Part shown: positions 46,021-55,481 of the stretch, one piece after another
Numbering within the stretch: position 1 is the stretch's first letter
Layout: every line of letters begins with the position of its first letter
Assembly (NCBI GenBank): GCA_004352715.1
Contig: SCFE01000097.1
Span: forward strand, 813,028 to 877,027
From: Hofstenia miamia
Lineage: Eukaryota > Xenacoelomorpha > Acoela
Reading direction: 5' to 3'
Length of the DNA: 64,000 nt
Notes under the pieces: generated by a model
What the model saw: only the letters and a program-made list of their open reading frames with translations
What the model was told of the DNA's origin: nothing
Database searches by the model: none
Program-made: the position numbers and the translations under genes

Positions 46021-46867
46021 GTTAATTTGATTATGCAGACTTTTCCTATTTTTTCATTCAATATTCTTTAATTATAATCGTATTTTATATATGTTGATTA
46101 AATAATAGGAAGAGCAATTGAAAAAATTCTGAGAGCACAATATTTTTAAAAAAAACACCGAGCTGAAACGCGACTTGAAAGATTTTCTGTGGCNTGCGAT
46201 TATTAAAATATCGTCGCTCCTGTTTACGTTAAAAACGCTTTAATTTCTGTATTTGAGCATCAAAATAGTAGCACTTAAGACTGAGTGATTTTTAAGTTCA
46301 CTAAGCGAGATTGAAATAAACCGTTCAAAACTAACAGATACATCAAACTCGTCTTTATTGACCCATTTGTCCAATTTCGAAAATTCATCTAAATTTAAGC
46401 ATTTATAGTTTCGATAATTGTACAAATTCTAAACTAATCATTATTCAGTACAACATTTCAATCGTGGAGACCTTGTAGTAATTTATCTGGTGGATTTATT
46501 TTATATAGTGTTTTATTCTACTGTATGTATTTGTATGTATGTTTGTATATTTGATAACGCTATTCAGATAAATTTTCCGTTTCTAGTTGTTATTTATATT
46601 TATTTGAATATAGAATATGTTATCGTATCCTTAGAGTATTCCAAGGTTCAACTATTGAATTTAAGAATGATTTTTAAACAAATATGTTTGGAATTCATCG
46701 TTCTGAATTTTGATCAATTGAATGCGTATCAGACTTGTCAACGAACTTCTAACGAGCCGAGCCGAGCTTGAGGAGAGTATTGGATATACAACGAGCCGTT
46801 TTTAAGCAAACCAAATTTATAGTGCTGCTTNGCCGAGCTTAGAAATTACGGCTCGTTGACAACTCTG
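45920..46867. mobile_element. hAT-like nonautonomous element with 8-bp flanks
   Basis: Left end CAGACTTGTCAACGA (45920) and right end, reversed, CAGAGTTGTCAACGA (ending 46867) match at 14 of 15 bases. The flanks ATGCGTAT (45912-45919) and ATACGTAT (46868-46875) differ at one base, as for an aged 8-bp hAT duplication. GAGCCGAGCCGAG-type words recur near both ends. The true length is uncertain because of the contig joins inside. Confidence 0.55.
46195..46830. repeat. Contig overlap duplicated in the assembly, copy 2
   Basis: Exact copy of 45385-46020 between n at 46194 and n at 46831. It should be removed before interpreting the hAT-like element here. Confidence 0.9.
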
Positions 46868-46875
46868 ATACGTAT

Positions 46876-47880
46876 ATAACGGGAGGTTGCTCTAAGTTGA
46901 GAGCTGGCTTGCGATATACTAATATTTTATTAATTATACAATGGAGTTATAAACATCAAGAATAGAATTGTCTTTCGCATTTGAGGTATTATCACTATAC
47001 ACACGTTTATTCAATTAGTAAATCGATAAGATAGGCATTTGATAACTTATCAGAAAATTATTAACTAAATGTTTGTTTTAGAGCGTTGACTTCAAAGCCT
47101 GCATTTGATATCGATTCTTTAAAACTTCTTTTGGCCATTTCCCGACTTTCTCAACGAAGTTCAATCTATCTTAAACTGATACTGTTGTACAAGAAACGCA
47201 TGACATAAAATACATTGTAAATATTTAAATACTAAACATAACAAAATATTGAAGAAATATATGTATGTAATTCCGGGTTTCTGAATATGCAAAATACAAA
47301 AGTCCAACATTCAGCACTAATTAGTACGAAAACTTAATATTCTGTGAGCGAAATATGAAAAGTTATGATTACAAAATTTAAGAAAGAATCTTAATTATTA
47401 GATACAGAGCATTAGCTGTTACTAGAAATCAGTTCACCTGCATTTCAGACATGACAATCCTGACCTGCTTCATAATCAGATCTGATCTATTTAAGTGTGA
47501 TTAATGCTGATGTCCCAAAGAAGGGATGATATTATACAAAGCAAGCTCTCCTGTCTTTTCGAATTACAATTCGACGTTTTCTTTTATGATGTATCTGAAT
47601 GCAAACATTGGTTTTAGGTATTAACAGAATCTAAAAAAACAGAAAATCATTTCTTCAATAGTTAATTAGTCTGTATTAAGCCAATCGTTCAACCATTGTA
47701 AAATATTGATATCATTTAAAGTGTGCTTGATAAATGCCAACTATAATAATATATACTAGTAAAATTGAGAAGAAAGTGGACATATATTTGTTTTGATAAT
47801 TTAAGGGGAGAACTGACCTTAGATTTACTGATTTTCACTCATTTCACAAGAAAATATGTTTTGGTCTTATTTAGTAGTAT
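46876..47880. other. AT-rich noncoding stretch
   Basis: No supported gene, repeat array or RNA. Confidence 0.45.
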
Positions 47881-47896
47881 ACACTCCCTACTTTTA

Positions 47897-48052
47897 TATG
47901 GTAGGGTGCAAACTTTATTAATCTATTACTAGTCAAACTCTTGAGTTCATCTTGAAATAGGGTGCAAACTTTATTAATCTATTACTAGTCAAACTCATGA
48001 GTTCGTCTTGAAATAGGGTGCAAACTTTATTAATCTATTACTAGTCAAACTC
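47897..48052. repeat. 56-bp minisatellite, left part
   Basis: Unit starts GGGTGCAAACTTTATTAATC and ends GTCTTGAAATA; nearly three units before the gap, with one or two changes each. The array resumes at 49625. Confidence 0.9.
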
Positions 48053-48809
48053 NNNNNNNNNNNNNNNNNNNNNNNNNNNNNNNNNNNNNNNNNNNNNNNN
48101 NNNNNNNNNNNNNNNNNNNNNNNNNNNNNNNNNNNNNNNNNNNNNNNNNNNNNNNNNNNNNNNNNNNNNNNNNNNNNNNNNNNNNNNNNNNNNNNNNNNN
48201 NNNNNNNNNNNNNNNNNNNNNNNNNNNNNNNNNNNNNNNNNNNNNNNNNNNNNNNNNNNNNNNNNNNNNNNNNNNNNNNNNNNNNNNNNNNNNNNNNNNN
48301 NNNNNNNNNNNNNNNNNNNNNNNNNNNNNNNNNNNNNNNNNNNNNNNNNNNNNNNNNNNNNNNNNNNNNNNNNNNNNNNNNNNNNNNNNNNNNNNNNNNN
48401 NNNNNNNNNNNNNNNNNNNNNNNNNNNNNNNNNNNNNNNNNNNNNNNNNNNNNNNNNNNNNNNNNNNNNNNNNNNNNNNNNNNNNNNNNNNNNNNNNNNN
48501 NNNNNNNNNNNNNNNNNNNNNNNNNNNNNNNNNNNNNNNNNNNNNNNNNNNNNNNNNNNNNNNNNNNNNNNNNNNNNNNNNNNNNNNNNNNNNNNNNNNN
48601 NNNNNNNNNNNNNNNNNNNNNNNNNNNNNNNNNNNNNNNNNNNNNNNNNNNNNNNNNNNNNNNNNNNNNNNNNNNNNNNNNNNNNNNNNNNNNNNNNNNN
48701 NNNNNNNNNNNNNNNNNNNNNNNNNNNNNNNNNNNNNNNNNNNNNNNNNNNNNNNNNNNNNNNNNNNNNNNNNNNNNNNNNNNNNNNNNNNNNNNNNNNN
48801 NNNNNNNNN
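48053..48809. other. Assembly gap (757 N)
   Basis: N run inside the minisatellite. Confidence 0.99.
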
Positions 48810-49623
48810 CTATAAATCAATTTGGATTCCGAAAGCATATGTCAACTTCTTGTGCACTCCTGGTGATGCTCAACCAAATCTATGACTATAGGCGGACATA
48901 TGACTACGCTCGGTTAATTACCCTTGATATGAGTAAAGCCTTCGATACAGTCCGCCAGTCAGCAATAATCACGGGGCTCAAGAGCATTGTACCAACAATC
49001 GACGCCAATGTAATACGGCTATATAGCAGTTTCTTGACCGGGCGATCACAGTACACAACTCTCAATGGTGTGGACTCGGAGCTACGCACAACAAATCTCG
49101 GAGTATCGCAGGGAACCGTCAGTGGCCCGGTTCTCTTCAACGCAGCAACAGATGACATAGTGAGGGACTCACCAGTAGTAATGAATTATTCTTTGACGAC
49201 CTTTGCCGACGATAATAACCCAGTAATTCCGGGTTCAGCAGATTCAGGAGATAGAGCTGATCAAATTCTTGACTCTTTACAGCGCCAATATGCTTCGAAA
49301 AACTTGTCCTTCAACAATAATAAGACGCACGAATTAGTCTTCACCTTTAGTTCCTATACCCCTGAAGCTATTTTTGACAAAGTCGCAGCTGTGAAAGTTC
49401 TTGGAGTTATTATTGATGAGAAACTTAGCTTCAGACAACATATTGAGGCCGTAGTTGCGCGAGCAAACTCTACAGTGTTCTTGCTGTTGAAGCTGAAGAA
49501 GCTGGGTTATACCTCAGATGAGTTACAATTGATCTACAAGTCTATTGTGGTCAGTATTATCCCTTACGGATGCAGCGTGTGGGGAGGGGCGGCTAAGACT
49601 ATTCTTGAAAAGATTGATGGAGT
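48810..49623 (+). pseudogene. LINE reverse-transcriptase fragment, open frame
   Basis: About 270 open codons: NQFGFRKHMSTSCALL (fingers), LITLDMSKAFDTVRQSAI (palm, motif A with the catalytic D), LGVSQGTVSGPVLFN (motif B), LTTFADDNNPV (motif C as FADD rather than YADD), VKVLGVIIDEKLSF (thumb), and YGCSVWGG. About 46% GC and no internal stop, so a young copy. It is cut by the gap at the left and by an n at 49624, and was placed inside the minisatellite by scaffolding, so its real location is doubtful. A second copy of its 3' part is at 50320. Confidence 0.85.
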
Positions 49624-49624
49624 N

Positions 49625-49746
49625 TCTTGAAATAGGGTGCAAACTTTATTAATCTATTACTAGTCAAACTCATGAGTTCGTCTTGAAATAGGGTGCAAAC
49701 TTTATTAATCTATTATTAGTCAAACTTTTGAGTTCGTCTTGAAATA
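49625..49746. repeat. 56-bp minisatellite, right part
   Basis: Two further units of the array seen at 47897-48052, then divergence at ATATTACTTTTTTT. Confidence 0.9.
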
Positions 49747-50319
49747 TTACTTTTTTTAAATGTTGATTTTCTCAATTATTTTAAATTGACTGAACTGAAT
49801 GTACAAAAAATTGAACTACTTTGTCATAAATAATCCAATCTTAAACAAACTTGGCAATTCTGTTCAATATGTAAAGAGACATATTCTGAACTAAAATAAT
49901 GTCAGTACAACCTTTGGCCTTAATTTCATAGTTGGTAAATCAATCATAAAAACCTTAATTTTACTGAACTTGACGTGCCATTGAATGAATTTTCTTATAA
50001 AATATAAACTAGAAGTACCCTATTTACAATCTTACTTCAGAATTCAGCTATTACAGCAATAAACATGCCCACAAAGTTTGACATAATTAGCATATTAAAT
50101 ATGCAAATTTGCTAATATTATTGCGAAAAGGTTTTTTTATATGCTATCCAACTATGATACCCATTGTTCTGAACAAATCTCCTAAATAGGAGATGGTTTC
50201 TGAGGTCAGATCTCCCCTTAATAAAGAATAATAATGAACAGGTTGACCCTCTAATTAGCTGAATCCAATCCATTGAGGTTACATAGATAGAATACTGTAA
50301 TTATATAATCTTATCCCAG
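49747..50319. other. AT-rich noncoding stretch
   Basis: No supported feature. Confidence 0.45.
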
Positions 50320-50823
50320 TCAACATATTGAGGCCCTAGTTGCGCGAGCAAACTCTACAGTGTTCCTGCTGCTGAAGCTGAAAAAGCTGGGTTATACCTC
50401 AGATGAGTTACAATTGATCTACAAGTCTATTGTGGTCAGTATTATCCCTTACGGATGCAGCGTGTGGGGAGGGGTCTTGAAAAGATTGATGGAGTACAGA
50501 AGAAAGCCATGCGCTTGGGAATCATATCAAACTACATTCCAATAAGAGAACATATTCGCATAGCAGACCGAAGGCTATACAGGCAAATCCAACGCATGGG
50601 CGTAAAACATCCGCTGCATAAATACGTTCCGCAGCGAACAGAGTATGCAATGACAAAGCTACGACACAGAATGCCGTCAGTAAGGAAAACCACGAGCTCT
50701 AAAGAACTCTCCCTCTTCCCCAGCCGATTCCTAAAATCGTGAACTCTCCTTTATTCATAATCTGAATGTTATGATGATTTTCATAATAATAAAAGTTTAC
50801 TTACTTACTTACTTACTTACTTA
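50320..50823 (+). mobile_element. 5'-truncated LINE copy with (ACTT)n tail
   Basis: Begins within the thumb region (same sequence as 49435 onward, about 95% identical), lacks 14 bases near YGCSVWGG, which shifts the frame, then reads on as KIDGVQKKAMRLGIIS and RLYRQIQRMGVKHPLHKYVP to a stop at 50742. A 3' UTR with AATAATAAAAG leads into about eight ACTT units at 50792-50823, the retrotransposition tail. Confidence 0.85.
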
Positions 50824-51441
50824 TGCCAGCTTATGACACTTATCAATTATATGTAGTGAAGGCAAGCAGAAAATGAAAGAACTGGTACCAAAACCATCTG
50901 AATTAACTAGATTTTTTCAATTAAAAATGATATCAAATTTATCAAACAATATGGATGCTGTCAAACATTTATCCGATTCTCGATCTGTTTGAGTCGCTTC
51001 AAACCTCACCTCATTACTCCTGAGAGATCTGATTTAAGAATCATGACGCAGCTCAACACTAGATGTCACAACAAATATGAGCTAAATTTCATAAAATAAT
51101 GGTATTTTCGCAGCACCTGTTTGATTGGATGTATCTAACGGGAATAGTAGTTTACTGTGAGGTGAGCGCTGATTTGAGATATCCCAAAATTTTATTAAAG
51201 AAAATTCTCTTATGAAATGTGAATCATCGTCATGATTATTGCGTTTTACAATTTAAAATACTGTTTACCACTCAAAATAGCGTCAAACAATAGAAATAAA
51301 GGAACAAAACACATACAAAAAAAACACATACAAAAAATACTATTTACAAAAATAATTACAATTACTATTTTGGGCTATGGTGAATTTAGGTTAGATGCGG
51401 TCAAACTCAAAATTGAGTTTGAGATGGGTTTATTCTCAGTT
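50824..51441. other. AT-rich noncoding stretch
   Basis: The 95-codon ORF at 51232-51519 is composition-driven and not supported. Confidence 0.4.
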
Positions 51442-51685
51442 TTAGTAAAGGAAAATATTGTGCAAAAGAGTGCAATTTTCTTCGAGAACTTTTATAGCAA
51501 TTTCAGGAGACTTATGTGAACTAAATAGCATAATATCATCAGCATATTGTATAACATTACATTTGGTATGATTCCTCAAATAATTTGCATACATATTGAA
51601 TAGTAACGTTCCCAAAATTGCTCCCTGTGGAACACCATTTTTAATAAAAATCCAGTCAGAGAGAATTCTATTTATTTTCACTCTT

Positions 51686-51716
51686 TGATAAGATAAGATA
51701 AGATAAGATAAGATAA
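51686..51716. repeat. (GATAA)n pentamer run
   Basis: About six GATAA units between the LINE half and the Penelope-like fragment; probably the tail of an inserted LINE copy or a microsatellite seeded by one. Confidence 0.85.
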
Positions 51717-51766
51717 TCTATATTTGATTACGATTATGAAGATAACTGCTTATTAGGTCTGCATTT

Positions 51767-52210
51767 TTGTCTGAGAAGCCCAGAATTTTTAATTTTTTTA
51801 AATTTCAATTAAAATCTACAACTAAAGAAACCAATAAGTCAAATATAATTTATCAAATCAAATGCACCTGTGGTGAAGATTATATTGGTTTTTCTAGTAG
51901 GCAAGTATCAAGAAGAATTAAAGAACATGAGACCAGTTCTAATATATCTAATCATTTAAAAAAAATGCGGACTAAACTTTGAAACAAAAATATTACATCA
52001 GACGTCACGATAAAGTAATTTAAAAATTATTGAGAGTATTTTTATAAAATCCTTGCAACCAAGTTTAAACACAAAAGAAGACTATATTTATAAATTAAAT
52101 TTGCCACTTTTTAAAATTTAAAAAATTATAATTATTATCGTAAAATCTAGTAAGTTTAGAGGGAATAATTTGTAAAACTGACGATGACTTTGTAAGTCGA
52201 AATATATCTC
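51767..52210 (+). mobile_element. Penelope-like element 3' fragment with GIY-YIG domain, copy 1
   Basis: Codons read NIIYQIKCTCGEDYIGFSSR, then RRIKEHE: the GIY-YIG endonuclease signature (here IYQI...DYIG) with the following R and E of the active site, as fused to the RT of Penelope-like elements. One extra A at about 51963 shifts the frame after NHLKK. The noncoding tail ends in a hammerhead-like core at 52178-52202. 5' truncated; inserted in the minus-strand LINE. Confidence 0.85.
52178..52210 (+). ncRNA. Hammerhead-ribozyme-like motif in Penelope tail, copy 1
   Basis: CTGACGA, one extra T, stem GACTT/AAGTC with TGT loop, GAAA, then palindromic TATA and TC. This fits a minimal hammerhead core with a 4-nt self-complementary stem III as described for Penelope-like elements. 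Stem I pairing is weak here and the extra base is non-canonical, so activity is unproven. Confidence 0.5.
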
Positions 52211-53511
52211 TGCATGTTCTTATTAAGGTTAATTAAGCTCCTAAAAAACGACATATGTGGTGGTCGATAGAGTCAAATGCTTTTGATAAATCTAAGCATG
52301 CAATTGCTGAATATTCATCTATATTTATGCTATTTCGGTAGCTGATAACCAGGCATCATTTGTAGAAATATATTGCTTTGAGAGTACAGATTGTTTACAT
52401 ATATGTTCGTTAATTTGATTAAAAGGAGTCTTTCAAAAATTTTACTAATTGGCGATGTAGCGGAAATCGGTCTATAGTTCAATCTTTTGAGTCATCTTTT
52501 TTAAATAATGAAGTAATATTTGTCAATTTTAATTGGCCAGGAAAAGTCGAATGTCTAATGCACGCGTTTATAATGTATGAAAGTGGCTCAGCTATTATAT
52601 CTGGAGCAATTTTTAGAGACCAAGTTGAGATAATGGAGTAATCACTAGATTTGTATTTTAAAGATTGAATGCATTTGATAATTTCAAATTTAGTCACGGA
52701 TCTGAAAGAGAAGAGCGGGGCTATAAGTTGAACTTGATTGATCTTAAATGGAGTATTTACTCCATCAAAATTGCCAAAGTTGAAAAATACTTCATTTTAC
52801 TTTTCTTTATAATTAATTTTTTGATTTTTTCATTTTTTATTTGTTTCCTATTCAATAAACTATATATAAAGTCCCACCTACCTTTTTGAGAAGAGATGCT
52901 TTGATATTCAGAACAGTAATAATTGTTTTAGGCTTTTCGTTTGTAAATATTGCACAAACTACATGCATTTTTATAAGCATTATAATTGTTTGCAGTTTCA
53001 GAATTTTTGTATTTCTTCCATTTAGATTTCTATTGTTAAATTAACTCTAAGCATTTTGTATTAATCCATGGCTTAGAAGCTTTTTTAGACACATTATCAA
53101 ATTTTTTCAGGGTAAAAATTTTCCTTTCAGGGCAACAAATATCTAAATAGAATAAAAGAATTTTATTTAAGTTGCTAATTATTTCATTGGGTGTTTGTAA
53201 AGAGTAAATTCTACTACAATTTAAATTATTTATAAGTTTTAAGACATTTTCTTCTGATTTTTGTCTTATTTTTATTCAATATTTAGGTGGGTTGTTAATT
53301 TTTTGATTATTAAAATAAGTTATTATAAGGCAATGGTCAGAGTTTTTTTATCTTTTGTTTTTAATTAGTGTCTTCTAATGATTTCTTAATTTGTCAAACT
53401 AATTATAAACATTGTTTTAAGATCGAATATAGAGGACACTGAAAACATGATCAAAGAACTCAAAAAATATCAATAATTAAAGAAAATGTTAGATTTATAT
53501 ATAGGAATCAA

Positions 53512-53950
53512 ACAAGAATTAAATTTCAATTAAAATCTACAACTAAAGAAACCAATAAGTCAAATATAATTTATCAAATCAAATGCACCTGTGGTGAAGA
53601 TTATATTGGTTTTTCTAGTAGACAACTATCAAGAAGAATTAAAGAACATGAGACCAGTTCTAATATATCTAATCATTTAAAAAAATGCGGACTAAACTTT
53701 GAAACAAAAATATTACATCAGACGTCACGATCAAGTAATTTAAAAATTATTGAGAGTATTTTTATAAAATCCTTGCAACCAAGTTTAAACACAAAAGAAG
53801 ACTATATTTATAAATTAAATTTGCCACTTTTTAAAATTTAAAAAATTATAATTATTATTGTAAAATCTAGTAAATTTAGAGGGAATAATTTGTAAAACTG
53901 ACGATGACTTTGTAAGTCGAAATATATCTCTGCATGTTCTTATTAAGGTT
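53512..53950 (+). mobile_element. Penelope-like element 3' fragment with GIY-YIG domain, copy 2 (frame intact)
   Basis: About 97% identical to 51789-52235. The frame is open from 53521 to TAA at 53839-53841 (106 codons, no ATG): NIIYQIKCTCGEDYIGFSSR, RRIKEHETSS, NHLKKCGLNFETKIL, and IIESIFIKSLQPSLNT, which holds the catalytic E-S-x-x-I and the final N common to this endonuclease. The noncoding tail carries the same hammerhead-like motif at 53898-53930. 5' truncated. Confidence 0.88.
53898..53930 (+). ncRNA. Hammerhead-ribozyme-like motif in Penelope tail, copy 2
   Basis: Same bases as 52178-52210. Confidence 0.5.
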
Positions 53951-55481
53951 CTTAAAGTACTTCAATTTATTTCGCAAATATTCTAAATCTTTGTTATAAC
54001 ATGCATCGTCTAAATGATAAATAACACACTGAACATTTATGATGATTCATGGTAAGTTATGAAAAAATTATGACACGATGGAGTAATATCGCCATCCTTA
54101 TGCCTGCAGCGAATTCTCTCTTGAACTAATATAGAATAAAAAACTTTTATAAAAAATAAACTGAAAACAAAACGTTCAGTTTGAATATTAAACAGACTGT
54201 TGTTTAGAAAAAGTGACTTGAGGGTCTCAGTTCTCACTTTTGGCAGCCAAAACTCGGAGCAATACCATCTGCTAACTTCTCGAAATGAAGAGTCTGTCTC
54301 TCAAGGCTCTCAGGGTTGATAATATCTTTTGAAGAAGGTGTAAGCGCAAACTATTTCAAAAAAGTTGAGTATCGCCTATACATGACATAATACTTTGAGT
54401 TTATTATGATTAATTTGAAGATTCAACTGCTAACCGCGTTTTCACTAAATATGAATGTATAAGCGTTTTGAATCAAATTGCAATAAGTTATGATGTGTGT
54501 CATTTAAATAAACACTAATACGAAGGGGTCTCAGAATGTTTTTCCTGGAGTACGCTATTGTTGACAGGCAACCAGTTCAATTTTGCAATATTGTCCGCCT
54601 TTATTATAATTATTCTGCAGAAATCCCATTTTTAGGCTAGTAGGTTAAATCGATCGACAAATTATATGCATACATGAAAAACTGCGTTATAATAATTTCC
54701 TGACATTCAAATTTTTGATTCAAGGTTTAAGAAAATGTTTGTCTTAATTCGCATAAATCCCTTTCATTGTGCCTAGCAACAAATTTTCATTAGCCCTTTA
54801 GCGCACCAGAAATATGCCCCACAAAATTATATCTACTCTTTATGTAATCGTAATTGTCTTAAATTTTATTTTTTCCGCATAAAAATAATTTACAACAGGA
54901 TACATCGAATAAAATAATGGATGAAAAACTTGTATAAAAAATTGGCCTGGTTTGCAATCTTGTACGTACTCGCTGTATCCGAGTTTTCTGTTTTAAATAA
55001 ATTTGTTGAATAACATTCTCGGTATATCGTACCTACATAAAACGACATAAATATATTGAATTTTTTTGTTCATATAAAGTTAGTTAAGCACGTCATTATG
55101 TATATGATTGCGTTTTGTAACATGAAATCAGAAGACAGCATGTACTATAGGTGAACGAACTTTGTAAAAACATGCTTGATGTTGATTGTGAGAAAATTTA
55201 CAGTTGATATAAAAAGTTAAGTCAATAAAAACACAATTCTTTGAAATCTATTAACGAAAAACTACAAAACATTTAAAGAAATGATACAAAAGTGCTCATA
55301 AAATCGAAATATACAATATATATAGTTAATGTATATTAATATGAAACTATACATATAAATTTTAATATTAAACTAAGAGTTCTGTAATGTTTAATTCTAA
55401 GTTTTATCAATATTAGAGAAAAATTATGATAAATCAAAAATACAAAACGGCAAAATTCATTAAAACGTACAAACTAATAAA
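53951..55481. other. AT-rich intergenic region downstream of the kinesin
   Basis: No supported gene. The 3' UTR of the kinesin must lie in the right-hand part (minus strand, below 55482); no clear AATAAA close to the stop was found. Confidence 0.4.

Larger units (their letters stand above)
51442..53480 (-). mobile_element. LINE (minus strand) split by a Penelope-like insertion
   Basis: High to low coordinates: KYKSSDYSIISTWSLK and IRHSTFPGQLKLTNIT (52697-52479, RT fingers), IACLDLSKAFDSIDHH (about 52310-52255, motif A), then a break, then FIKNGVPQGAILGTLLF and IQYADDIMLF (51650-51530, motifs B and C). The two halves are separated by 52243-51682, which holds a pentamer run and Penelope-like sequence. 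About 40 residues between motifs A and B are missing. 53480-52700 is a decayed linker region. Confidence 0.75.

Noticed and set aside
48041-48838. 265-codon minus-strand ORF
   Set aside because: Almost entirely N.
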